Below, in pieces: positions 36,626-47,228 of a DNA stretch of 64,000 nt (position 1 is its first letter; each line of letters opens with the position of its first letter). The stretch covers positions 52,298-116,297 of the forward strand of contig WHVD01000216.1 of NCBI GenBank assembly GCA_015178975.1, read 5' to 3'. A program made the position numbers and the translations under genes. The DNA is from Hysterangium stoloniferum. Lineage: Eukaryota; Basidiomycota; Agaricomycetes; Hysterangiales; Hysterangiaceae. The notes beneath the pieces are model-generated. The model had not been told where the DNA came from and did no database searches. It worked only from the letters and a program-made list of their open reading frames with translations.

Positions 36626-37580
36626 TATTTAGCTAGCAGGATGGAGTGTACGAAATTTTCAGGCTTGATATAGAGAACGCAAACACGGTCTGTCACAAGA
36701 TGTCACTGTATCACACCCGCATGCGTGACATTCCCACACTTTTGTCGCTGTTTATGTTTGGATGAGCGGACCTCCCAATAGAAGTGAATCCGAGGGCCGC
36801 AGGCTCTATTGCACAAAACATGCTGATGGGGACATGAGCGAGCCCCAACAGCATGCCAAACTCATAGTAAATACATGAAAAATCAATCTAAACTACGAGT
36901 TTTAGGGCAATAAAGGAGCAGGAAAGGGTGAGATGTCGGGAAAAAGAAAGTTACTCAAGGGAAGGCTGAAAATACCTTGAAAGCCGGCCACTCGGACGAT
37001 GGTGGCAAGAGACAAAGGCGCCAGGAGCTGACTGGAAACACTCCTATTACAAAGAACACAGACTAACTTCATTAGTACGTTCCAACTGAACCATCGCCGC
37101 CAGCCCAAACCGTAAATGAATCCCGCCAACCAACCTCCCAACCCCCGCAATCACTCCTAATCGTGTAGCCTCAACCAGACAAATAAACCTATTATGATCC
37201 ATTCTTAGTAGCACTCCAAAACAATTCCAGTGCCACCAAACAATCAATTTTGCCAACTTATTATCTAGAGTGGAGTATAAAGAGTGCAGTTGAATAGCAG
37301 ACGAATAAAACAAGACTGAATGCCTTTTAAGTTCCTTTTAGGGGGGGTAAATAAGCAGAAGGCGCAGAGTGTCTTCACGTAGACAGTTGGTGGTGATGTT
37401 ATTTGCACCTACTGATAGTGCAACTCCATAGTCTGTTAGATACCCTATATCATCAACAGAACTAACACAGGGAAGGTTGTGCGGATCATGGTCAGCAATT
37501 AATTCATGGTCATGACATGATATCAAACCTCACCGGAAGCTGAGTCGGATCATCACCATTTGTGAATGGAACGATTGCAT
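36626..37580. other. RAD54 upstream region, no gene recognised
   Basis: Promoter side of RAD54 and flank of duplicated unit A. Short minus-strand frames at 36902-37313 resemble nothing known. Confidence 0.45.
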
Positions 37581-38389
37581 ATGCTTTCACCCTTCCGTCT
37601 CCACGAGATTGATTCATATTCTGTAGACTTTAATAAGTACATACTTATATACATATGCAGTACTTCAAACATACACGTCTGAGTTTTGGCAGTATCTTTG
37701 CCCTCACATCCGCTCTGATGTCCGCTTGCAATTGTTGTACGCTCGCCTGGAACCAAGGCGGGGCAATTGGGGCTACTCTTATATATCAAGTTGGTAATTG
37801 GTGACAACTCAATATAGTGATGTCATACCTTGTGTAGCTACAGCTTGTTAAATGACGTTATGTTCGTATACCACAGCATTATACTTGTCAACTGGTGCAT
37901 CTCGTGGGGGAATTGTTGTGAGCTAGAAATATGCTAAAAAAAATTGTCATAGATATATAATCTAATTGCGCACCGAGACTGATTTCCACATCCTTGCGGT
38001 ATTAACAGGCAGAAAGCTCATCGTTCAGGTTGGGGGAATAGTTGAGAGGATTGGGGAGTTAGACCTTCGGATTAGTAGGTTGATTTGGTAGTAAGGGGGG
38101 CTCCCAAAATTTAATATTTCAAATATTGATCTTATCATTAAATCCAGTCAGAAAAGTATTATCTTTAAAGGTAAGTGCATATATAGGTATAGATGGAGCC
38201 AAATTTCTATATTTAATGGGAGAAATAGATCCAAAGGATGATTTTAAGGCAATGGTCTGGTCTCACTTGTGCTCGTTCTTGCTAGCTTAGCCCCACCTAC
38301 ATTCCTACCAGCCTAGCCCCGTTCGCGTTCTTGCTCGTTTCCACCCGCAGTCAGTCGTGTGGATTTGCGCTCGTTTGTGATTTTCGCGC

Positions 38390-39420
38390 TGTAGGATCCA
38401 TTTGTATTTCCCACGCAGTATGCCTGCGCTGAACCAGTTCCAGTGGCGTGTAACAAGTGTCAGGCCGTCGTAATAGTGTTCCGAGTAACGCGCCCGTCCG
38501 CGGAGGTTGATTCCTCTAACGGGGGCGGTTCAACGAATACGGGGGGGTGAACGAAATGGGTTGCTTCGGGGTGGGATTGACGTATGCGATGGACATCCTT
38601 TTGCCACCTCAATGTCGTATTGTGTGTCATCTCCGCATTCACCAAGTCAGGATTACGTGGAAAAGGGTTTGGGCGGCGAGCCGCCCGTAATCAGTTGACC
38701 AGAGCATGGTGGGGAGCGAGGGAGGGTCGGGGGACTGGGCAGCGGGGTACTTAGAGTGGACTATTATGAATTGTGTGGCTGTCATGTGGCGTTTGTACCC
38801 CAGACTATTAGGGTCCAATAGGGTGCGCTTGAACTGCCGGGGAAGTGAGAGCACTTGAGAGATGTCATAGAGGGTGTGATTAGATGGCGCTAATCGCAAC
38901 GTACAATATCTTAGTGAGGGTGTGTTAGATATTTCGGGAGTCCTAACGTTCAAGGGGCAAAGCACATTATTATATAACGCTCACTATACGACCTTTATAT
39001 ATATCCATTTTACTTAATTCAATCTCAGAATCAAACATCTGAGACAACACGGGAGTCTCGCAGCTTCTATGGCTCGCAGACTCCAATAGGGTGGATGAAG
39101 ACTTTGATCCGTATTCTGCGTATTTTCGTAGGATGCGAACGGTGTAGTCCATGAATTCAAAATCATACTTTCCTTTCTAAGGGTGTTAGTTCGTGGAAAT
39201 AAAGAGCGCAGTGCAGGGTATAACCCACGGACCTTCGTGTTCCAAGGCCTCTCAAGTGACCACATACCTATGTGAAACCCCACGCCTTCGGCCTCGTTAA
39301 ATACACATCCGCAGAGCCATCCTCCAAGTTCCACAGCCGGACAATAAACTGCTTCCCGCCAGACTCCATGTCTTCCCAAAAGTTCTCAGGAACTTGCGTC
39401 GGCGAGTCCACGGGTGTTTA
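38390..39420 (-). pseudogene. GH5 endoglycoceramidase-like glycosidase pseudogene, copy A
   Basis: Fragments of a fungal GH5-type endoglycoceramidase/steryl-glucosidase relative occur in order on the minus strand. They are VPENFWEDMESGGKQFIVRL with LTRPKAWGF; YVVT-stop-EALEHEGP with TGA where W is expected; KYDFEFMDYTVRILRKYAEYG; TATQFIIVHSKYP with PPSLPTMLWSTDYGRL; and finally [13 protein letters not shown], then [16 protein letters not shown] in another frame. Stops, frameshifts and loss of the central part carrying the expected NEP acid/base make it clearly dead. The family assignment is from remembered conserved blocks. Confidence 0.72.
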
Positions 39421-39649
39421 TAAGGATCCAGACAAGTTCACACTTTGTAGTAAGAGCGTCTGACATGAGACTTGACGAAGTTGGAGCTGGTAGTGTGTAT
39501 ATAGTAATTTGGAGTAGGATTTCCTGTTGCTGGCGATATTGAAGGAACTTGAGGCATAAAGGGGATGGCAAGAAAAGGAAAGGGAACGAGTTGACCAGTC
39601 TAGCTTCTGATCATACACTAGTAACAGAACGCAGAGATAACAACTGAGG

Positions 39650-39985
39650 CCAACCTCGGCTTGGATGTAGCGGACAATACCACCCTGGGAGATGACGACA
39701 TGTCCAGTAAGGTTGTGCAATTCCTCACCGTTTTGGATAGCGAGTTACATGTGACGTGAGATGGTGTTTCTTATCACGGGCAGCGTTACTGGCAAGTTCG
39801 AGGAATTCAACAGTAAGATACTCGAGGACAGCAAGGTAAACGGCATTAATATTATACCAGGTTGATCACAAAAATCAAAGTTATTCAGCAGGTGCACCGG
39901 CACCGACACGCTGAGCATAGTTGGCTTTCTTGAGCAAACGATGGATACGACAGATTGGGAATTGAAGCATGAGGTTAAAGTAATC
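39650..39985 (-). pseudogene. Histone H2A pseudogene, copy A
   Basis: Minus-strand pieces: [19 protein letters not shown] then RVGAGAP, a short former intron without usable splice sites (GCTGAATAAC donor, no AG acceptor), then VYLAVLEYLTVEFLELASNA, ARDKKHH, and after a frameshift LAIQNGEELHNLTGHVVISQ followed by GG. These are the histone-fold blocks of H2A in the right order. The acidic-patch region is recognisable, but the N-terminal tail is missing and the C-terminus runs into unrelated sequence. A real H2A is extremely conserved, so the many substitutions show it is not under constraint. Confidence 0.85.
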
Positions 39986-40679
39986 AGAATGATCACATAC
40001 TATAATGCTCTGAAGTGGAGTGATCATTGGGTGCGCAGCTTGATCATGTCACAAGGAAAATTAATATAACAATTAGGCTCACCTTTTTTTGGAAACGCCA
40101 CGGGTAATGCGGTACCCGTGCTTGTTTATCCCTAGGTAGCATGGATTCAGTGACCGTTGGTGGCGGCAATAGTGGAGCCCTCAGTGAAAAAACAATTATT
40201 CTTGATCAATCCGGTAGTCTTCAGAGGATGCAAGTACAATATACACAACTGCATGTCGTAATTTCACTATACCCTGCAGAACATATACAAACGGCATCGG
40301 GCCAGACATGTGTACATCACAGTAAACTCCGTTATCTGTTGAACGATGACCTTTCTTTTAGTTTCGATTGCTCCGTAGATGCGGGGATCAACAGAATCCC
40401 ATGGGAGATGTATTCTCAAACAACGCTTACTTTTCAACAAACGCCAGCCACACACGAGGTCCCACACGTAAGACTCCTTGATATATTTACACATTTACAT
40501 CAATCAGAAGTTAGGTTACAAATTGGTTTTTTTTTTATCCAGGGTGAAATCATTATATAAAATTCTTTCTGGATATGAACGAGGCTGATCTACAGACCGA
40601 TATGTGTGACGCGTCACCTTCGTCCAACCCCTTTTAAAACCCCGCTTTCCCAATAAACGATAGATCCCAAACCTGTTTT

Positions 40680-41022
40680 TGTTGAATTTAGGCTCACGCA
40701 CTCCGCATTACCAAGCCCAGACGGCTACGCCACACCGTACCCGGTTATACCACACCGTACACGGATACACGAAGCCGCATCGTTCCTGCCCAATATACGG
40801 TCTTACTACCATCGTTTCCACGCAATATAATCACGTACTATTTAATCCCAGACACTCAAGACTCATACCTCAGTCGAGTCACTACTTTGTGTCGACTGAG
40901 GTATGTTATCACTACTTATTGTCGTTTCACATTTTTCTTACCTAATGTAACATAGCGTATTTGTTACAGGTAGTAAATATAGTCGAGTCACTACTTTGTG
41001 TCGACTGAGCGTATTTGTTACA
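40680..41022. repeat. A-specific 340-bp insert with hairpin and direct repeats
   Basis: Absent from B (near 55690) and C (near 57945), where flanking sequence is continuous. It contains a hairpin with 10-bp arms cctcagtcga/tcgactgagg (40868-40901). A direct repeat agtcgagtcactactttgtg..tcgactgag is at 40873-40901 and 40981-41009, and agcgtatttgttacag occurs twice (ends 40970 and 41022). Confidence 0.65.
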
Positions 41023-41301
41023 GTTTTTTTCCATAAACAACTTATCAACTGCATCACCTGACGTCTCTTCTGAAACAACACATTCTTCTCTTACCAAATG
41101 GGATAGTATTGGCATATGATGTGTGTAGATAATATTAATAATTGTTACTCAGGTTGCATCGATAACATTACTCTTTAAGATATAGATCCACATCAACTTA
41201 TTCCTCTCAACAGATTCGGGTTAAAGTTAGGCGAATTCTTTTGGAACGAACATCGTAACATCATAGTATTACTATGTTGGCCTGTAACGTGTGACGTTGT
41301 A

Positions 41302-42138
41302 ATGGAAAATATCGAACGGAATTGGTCTATCGTTCGGCCTAGGGACGGCAGGTATGTTTACACTCTCAAAAAGAATCACATCCCTAACATACTATGTAGC
41401 TCCAAATACCCAAAAAGTAAAATTGAACAGCTCCCATATGATATTCATCTCTCCATCTTTAATGCCCTCCAAGTCGAAGACACCGTCTCCCTTGCAATAA
41501 CCTGCTGGGTGATGTGGGATGCTATTAAAAGTATTCTACCAGCGGCAATGGAGGCTATCGTCTTTCCTCTTGCGGCTCAACAGCGCATTATTTGTGTCGA
41601 AGATTATGTTTTGAAGGATGACTACCCCCCTGTAATGCTTACTGAGGAAGAGCTTGCCGAGGCTTCTAAAGCAGGAGGCCTGTATTTGTGGACCCATCGA
41701 TTTGAATACTGGAACAAAGACAATGGCATACTTCCTCTAGCGGCAATGGTACCATGGTCACCAGATCGGTGCATTTTTCAAGAGATTGTCAAGAAAAACT
41801 TGCCTCAAGTACGATTCATTCGCAATATGTCTAAGAAAGAGTATATTTGCGAAAGTGGCATAACTGCGGAAGCCGACCTGGAAGAGATGGGTATCACACA
41901 GGCCATATTATCGCGTATTTGCTGGTCTCATGATCCCTCTTCGTCTATGGCCTATCAAGGAGACATCCACCGTGGTACCTGGGCTGGCGACCGTATTGAC
42001 ATCATGTGTGAGAATCGACACAATGCCATCTCGATGGCTGAATCGAAGGATTCTTCCAAAGCACCCTGGAAGGACGTCACAGAAACGTGTGTCCAGATGC
42101 TCCTTGATATCTGGAGTGCTCAGTTCTCGGCGTACTAG
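41302..42138 (+). CDS. F-box-like protein, 278 aa, single exon (copy A)
   Basis: Unknown protein with a probable F-box near residues 40-75: IEQLPYDIHLSIFNALQVED followed by TVSLAITCWVMWDAI, which fits the LP.(E/D)(L/I)...I...L...D..SL..TC pattern. F-box proteins usually recruit substrates to SCF ubiquitin ligases. The remaining 200 residues match no repeat domain I know. The ORF is uninterrupted from MENIERNW to FSAY. Two relatives lie at 55965 (broken) and 58226 (intact), all within the duplicated units, and they share long upstream regions. The start is the first ATG, shared by the three copies. Confidence 0.75.
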   Translation: MENIERNWSIVRPRDGRYVYTLKKNHIPNILCSSKYPKSKIEQLPYDIHLSIFNALQVEDTVSLAITCWVMWDAIKSILPAAMEAIVFPLAAQQRIICVEDYVLKDDYPPVMLTEEELAEASKAGGLYLWTHRFEYWNKDNGILPLAAMVPWSPDRCIFQEIVKKNLPQVRFIRNMSKKEYICESGITAEADLEEMGITQAILSRICWSHDPSSSMAYQGDIHRGTWAGDRIDIMCENRHNAISMAESKDSSKAPWKDVTETCVQMLLDIWSAQFSAY

Positions 42139-42285
42139 CCCAGAATTCATTATACTGGTCCCCCATTTTCCGTGGATGTATATTACTATGAAATTAGACA
42201 AGTGCCTTGCAATAGCTTGAATTTTTTGTCATTCGAGCGAGATACGGAAGGCTGGTTGGACACTTTTACTGCAGAACCAGGAGAG

Positions 42286-42971
42286 ATGAAAGTATAGGGA
42301 CCTTAAACCAATTGGTTACATCGAGGTAAATTGAATTTTCTGACTCTTTTGTAGACATCCTTCACAGACGTAAGTGGCAGGGCAAATCACATGTATCGAT
42401 CAATATATAGGCAGGAATGGCATCCTTAAGTACGAATCATCGTGATTTTGACACATCACTGAATGGTTTCGTGACTGGCTTTGAGGCTTGTTCTATGACA
42501 AGATATTCCTCATGTAATTTCGTCACTCATAGAGTTCATGCTACCGTGCGTGATGATTTTGTCCGGTCTAGCGAAGTCTTACACTCCCGTATGGATACGT
42601 CCTACTAGGATGATTCCAATGCTAGGCCAGACTGGATGCTGCTGTGGTCTACGATTCTGAAAGTCATGTCTCAATTTTTTGACCCAGAATCTTCGTGTAC
42701 AGCGCTCTCACAGACACATATATATAGGAAATATCTTATTTTTTTAATATCATTATGGCTTCGTTCATATGCCTCAGCTTCATCTGCTAATAGCAAGAAT
42801 ACCAACAATCCGGCGTTGTGTTTCATGGCACCAAGTGAATAGAGTTGCTTAAGTCTAGTTTTTTGCATATCCCAGAGACTCTTCACTAGTACTTCGCATT
42901 AATTCAAGAAAGAAAAGAAAGGTATGTACTACTATTTAAATGTATGGAAGAAATGAAGTCCACTCTACCAT
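42286..42971. other. Intergenic region
   Basis: Downstream of F-box copy A and 3' of the membrane protein gene. Short direct repeat (tttaaatgt.tggaagaaatga.gtccactct) at 42936-42966 and 42971-43004 spans the gene end. No gene recognised. Confidence 0.4.
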
Positions 42972-44544
42972 TTAAATGTGTGGAAGAAATGACGTCCACT
43001 CTACATTTTGGTATGCTTTGGGAGGTAGGGTTCTAAGCGAAATAAAGGCCTCCACTAGCAGACCAAGTCGTGCTAGGAGATATGCGGGGAAAGTACACAT
43101 TGTGAAGGTGTTAAACCAGAGGAGAGCCAGGTAAGTGCGACTTCCCCGTGGTGGGTATCCGACCACATCCATCAAGTCGAAGAACCCCATCCAAACAGTG
43201 AAAAGAAACTGGTCGAAAGTTATTAGAACGGAGCAAACGAGCCAAAGGAGCGCCTCTGTGTGGGTTGGGAACGTATAAAACCAACCAATGAAATGAATGG
43301 CGCCAAATACTGTTCCGAGGAGTGGTGGGACGATGGAGGGTTTGAACGGGCCATCTGCTATTTCTCTTTTAAAAGCGTACCATGACTCTATCCGCATCCG
43401 TCCATCTTCCCTGTGGTTTGTGATTACGAATCGAGAGCATCGTACCACAATGGCATAGACCGCAGACCACGGCCAGTGGAACAAGATGATCCATAATATT
43501 ACGAACCAAGGTTTGCCCTTGACCGTCTTCAACGGTCGTGAAGCCGCACGTCGAAACCCTACTCCAACACAGCGAATGGCGGTACAGAACGGGATCAAAT
43601 CTTTATTCAACCATTCTGACCACGACATCTCTAGTAAACTGAATATGTGTTCTTTCTATTACTGAGTCTATAATTTTGTAGCTTACCGGTAGCTTCGGGT
43701 GCGTCAAGATTGATGGGATTTATGGGTGTTTCCAACATATGAATCGGTACTGGGTATCGAATGTCCAACGGCTTGTCCCACCACAGGAAGTATATGATTC
43801 CATTGAGAGTCGCAAGTGCGAGGGTGAGAAGCTCAATCTGTGTGGTAGCTAGTCCTTGTGCCTTCCTGGCAATGCATTGAAGGATAAACCAAGTTGTTTG
43901 AACGATGACAAGCGCTTTGGATAAGGCGTCTCCTTTGCTACGATCGTTGATTTCTTCCTTGCTAATAGTGGGAAATTCTATTTTTCCTACTTCCAGGAGC
44001 TCCTTGAAGTGTTCAGGAGTTAGTGTGCCTTTGGCAACTTGACCGTCAACGAGCATATATCCCCCCATTTGAATGAAATGACCGTGGGTTACCGTCCATT
44101 TGAGATCTGTTTCAACATAATCGGTACAAGAGTACTCTATAAATTGACCGGAGAAGACGTACGTCGATATTTTTTTTCTAGACGTCTAGCGCCGTCCCAC
44201 TGCCTTAATGACCACGCTATGATTAATTCAGGGGCGATAATTGCCCAAAACATGAGTTCTAGCCGTCTGAGCATAACAGCCCACCACACTTCATTGGGTT
44301 CTGGAAGGTTCGGATGGACTGACACCCAAGAGCATGCAAAGACGGTGGCAAGACAGCTCCATATTATATCCCACACGGTTCGCTGATCAGGAGAGGTACA
44401 TGTGTTGGGGACTCCATCCCTGGCAAGGATGGGAAGTGGGGAGGTGTTTTTGAAGGAATGCGAGATGTACAAAAACGTCAGTAAGAGTAACATGAGCACC
44501 TCAAAAGGGAGAGAAAGGTCAACATTTTTCGGAACGACAAGCAT
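42972..44544 (-). CDS. Multi-pass membrane protein of an uncharacterised agaricomycete family, 486 aa
   Basis: Integral membrane protein of unknown function. Exons 44544-44163, 44106-43687 and 43630-42972 sum to 487 codons. N-terminal helix around VLMLLLLTFLYISHSF; then WDIIWSCLATVFACSWVSVHPNL, RRLELMFWAIIAPELIIAWS, and across the first intron YRHLKWTVTHGHFIQMGGYM. Later, a soluble loop with TISKEEINDRSKGDALSKAL is followed by TTWFILQCIARK, IELLTLALATLNGIIYFLWW and several hydrophobic segments in the last exon (WFVILWIILFHWPWSAVYAI, LLWLVCSVLITFDQFLFTVW). I recognise this arrangement from many hypothetical proteins of mushroom-forming fungi but know no function. An in-frame ATG at 44640 is less likely, as the sequence before MLVVPK is not hydrophobic or conserved-looking. 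Confidence 0.8.
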
Positions 44545-45257
44545 TATAATAAGCCTCAGAACCCCAAGACATCGATTATCTTCACATTTGTCGATTGAAT
44601 GGCATAAGCGAGTATTTTGACGTGTGAAAGAGTCGCGCAATCGTTATCGTGTTATTGGCATAGTCTACTGGAGATCATTGATGCTCCACCTGTTAACAAT
44701 ATTAATGAAAATGATGCTACATCGGATGACGAAATGGGAGGGGTAAAAACTGTCAGAGAGAGCTGTTGGGATATTTTGGATAAAGGTGTTGCATAGCCGT
44801 TGAGAGCGCACGCTGCATTGCTGATAGCTCACGGCAAGCGCACTGTTGGAATACTGTGGTTATATTTTTTTGTTCCGGAGACCGGAGTATTTGGATTGGA
44901 AACTATGTATTAGATAGCAGTAGTGAGTTGTATCTATGAAAGGACTTAGTCGCCCCCCTTCAACCGCCAGAAACCCGCCCTATATTTTCAGCAAGGGCAA
45001 CATGAAAGCCTCAAGATGGAGGGGAGGTAAAAAAAACCTCAAGAAATCAATGCTCTTGGATCCTAAAATGAATAATGTCTCCCACGATCACGATTCGATC
45101 CCTAAAATACTGTTTCGGCCACGTTATGCCGATAACAAAATTCAGTCCCGTTTAGGAAACAAAATGGTCACGCTCATATAATAATTTGGTCCCCAGTGCA
45201 GAAGAGATTCGGGCCCACTAATACTTTCCACGCAACCACTGATCTGTTTTTGAGGAT

Positions 45258-45530
45258 TCTGTTGGAAACCAAGCCAAACATTGGCTTAGTGGTTTCCAAC
45301 ATAAAGTAAACTCCGATACTCTGAAGACCCCACTTGGTCGTGAGTTCAATCCCTGCCCATACCAATAGTTTGAGGCCCAAAAATAGGTGGTAAAAATATG
45401 TATTTGGCATTAAGAGGGATAAGAATTACTTAATTTAGTTGGCCCACACACAATGTTGGCTACTGGCCTTTAACAGGTCATAGGGGAGTCACTACTGACC
45501 TTTGGGTCGGAGTTTACTTTATGTTGGAAA
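45258..45530. repeat. SINE-like or foldback element with 24-bp inverted repeat
   Basis: Arms 45293-45316 and 45507-45530 are perfect 24-bp reverse complements. Immediately left is an imperfect hairpin (45261-45300) containing ttggcttagtgg, which fits a tRNA A box. At 45347-45360 gtgagttcaatccc resembles a B box. The pair suggests a tRNA-derived SINE promoter, but no poly(A) or target duplication was found. Confidence 0.5.
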
Positions 45531-45675
45531 TGTTAGGATACGTACAGAGTGGGTCTCTGGAGAAACCTGCAGAATATCCAGTAGGACTTGGCTTCAGCTT
45601 ATAGGCTGCACCCTTGCTAGATCGTGTCGTCCAGTTTCAGACAGGTGGACAGGAATCCTGGGGAGTCTGGGCGGG

Positions 45676-45730
45676 GGTCGTGGGTCGTGAGTCATAAGTC
45701 GGAGGTCATGGGTCGTGAGTCGTGAGTCGA
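45676..45730. repeat. Degenerate GTCGTGAGTC tandem repeat
   Basis: Four to five imperfect 10-11-bp units (gtcgtgggtc, gtgagtcataa, gtcggaggtc, gtcgtgagtc, gtgagtcg). Simple minisatellite. Confidence 0.6.
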
Positions 45731-46352
45731 GACTGGTGAGAGAGATAGATATGCTGGAGCCCGTGGGCTCCAACTAGTGTGTGCGGTGTGAATCAAGTAG
45801 GGTTTTTAGAGTGGAAAATGTATTAGATTACTGTGAGGAATCTAAGCCGATTTTCTGACTGGATTGTATGTACAACATCTGCCAGTTTAAATAGACCATG
45901 GAGTAAATGTCATACTGAATCCAGTAATAATGAAATGAAGTGAGCAAAACATAAAACGGGAATAGTAAACACCAAATTGGTGTTAGGAACGGGACAGAAC
46001 GGAGTGGAGTCCGAATCATGACAAAGCATAACCCATAACGGGAAACGGAGCAGGAGCAGAGTCCAAATTGTGACAGGTCATTTGACTAAAATGGGAACGG
46101 GGCTCAGTTAGAGCAGTGACGGGATTCTGAGCGGGGTCCAGTGACTGATGCGTGGGATGAAGACAGACATAGACAGAGATGGAGTTCGGGGGAAGTCCAG
46201 TAACTGATATGTGTCGTAATGAGGTTGAACGTAACAAGTCTTGATGTACGGAGTCCGGGTGGGAAATCCTATAAACAGACAATTGGTGCGTGTAGGGCGT
46301 GGTGGCGTACAAGTTAGTGCCCGGAGTCCGGCGGGATTGTCCAGCTGTAACA

Positions 46353-46388
46353 GGAAACCACTAAGCCAATGTTGGCTTAGTGGTTTCC
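46353..46388. repeat. 36-bp near-perfect palindrome
   Basis: 17-bp arms ggaaaccactaagccaa and ttggcttagtggtttcc are exact reverse complements with a two-base loop. The same hairpin, slightly damaged, is at 45261-45300. Confidence 0.75.
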
Positions 46389-46824
46389 AACAGATTCTGG
46401 TTACATTCTCTTTCTACATTTCATTAGAGTGCAGGAAAATTGTCCACAGTAGGTTGTATGCATTATTTCAATGGTGAATAGCAAGATATTTTGAGGCTGC
46501 ATTGCTCTCCTTGTATTCAAAGCTCAAAGTTGTAAGAAAAATGTTAAAATTATGTTTCTTTTCAAAATATTACCAGTTCTCTGTGAATTTAAGCCTGCAC
46601 AGCATAGTGTACTGACACCACTTTCATGCCTGACATACCAATAATCCAATTGTCTTACTTATTTTTCTAAATCAGTAACCTTTTCAGCTGAAGTTGAAGG
46701 CCAATGAAAGTTCACAGAACATGGGCAATACATGGATTCTGTAAGGTCATTGATTGACCTCACTCTGTAGGTACAGACAGGACTAAGTTTTCTTTGTTCA
46801 AGTCATTAGAATATGTGAGAGATA

Positions 46825-47219
46825 TGTGAGAACTAAGTGAAAGAACAATACTCAGTATTTGCACACTGTATGCCAAATAGCTCTTATTGATTACCTAAGT
46901 GAAAGAACAATACTAAGGTAATGGTAATAAGTAAAAGAGTTAGGAATGCATAGTAGTAAGTATCTCACCTCAGTATTTGCACGCTGTATGCCAAATAGCT
47001 GAGGTGAAGTTGACTGGGATGGCTTGTATTTAAGCTAACTCGGAACAAAGAGAAAATGAGAACAATAGCATGGAATGTGTACTAGAATGTTCTGGAGAAA
47101 TATTTTCATGTGACAAAAGGAAACAATAAAGGAGTACAACAAAGGAAGGCTTTTGTCTTATGGGCTTGTACGTCATGACCTTACCATAAAGGGACTATTG
47201 CGTGCTTGCTATTCTAACA
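46825..47219 (-). repeat. 3' LTR of the copia element
   Basis: 395 bp. Contains an internal duplication: aagtgaaagaacaatact occurs twice, as does ctgtatgccaaatagct. Differs from the 5' LTR at five bases. Confidence 0.95.
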
Positions 47220-47228
47220 TTCCCCCTC
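47220..47228 (-). other. Polypurine tract of the copia element
   Basis: Minus strand GAGGGGGAA directly before the 3' LTR; it overlaps the TGA stop of the pol frame. Position and composition are typical for plus-strand priming. Confidence 0.75.

Larger units (their letters stand above)
37581..42285. repeat. Segmental duplication unit A
   Basis: From atgctttcaccctt at 37581 the sequence aligns over kilobases with unit B (53330-57012), and from about 39875 with unit C (57015-59258). A contains a GH5-like pseudogene, a histone H2A pseudogene and an intact F-box-like gene, in that order. Extra segments are present only in A: about 38908-39093 and 40680-41022. The first 800 bp (37581-38380) have no recognised coding content. 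Confidence 0.85.
44545..46819. other. Repeat-rich intergenic region
   Basis: No protein gene supported. It contains the hairpin/SINE-like sequence at 45258-45530, a degenerate GTCGTGAGTC tandem array at 45676-45730, a run of diverged units built on ggagtccagtgactgat between about 45990 and 46345, and a near-perfect 36-bp palindrome at 46353-46388. Confidence 0.55.

Noticed and set aside
40868..41009. CRISPR-like direct repeats
   Set aside because: Only two repeats with one spacer, in a eukaryotic context; best read as a local duplication.
41908..42201. Minus-strand frame of 97 codons repeated at 56582 and 58832
   Set aside because: Antisense shadow of the conserved end of the F-box-like genes; it repeats only because the genes do.
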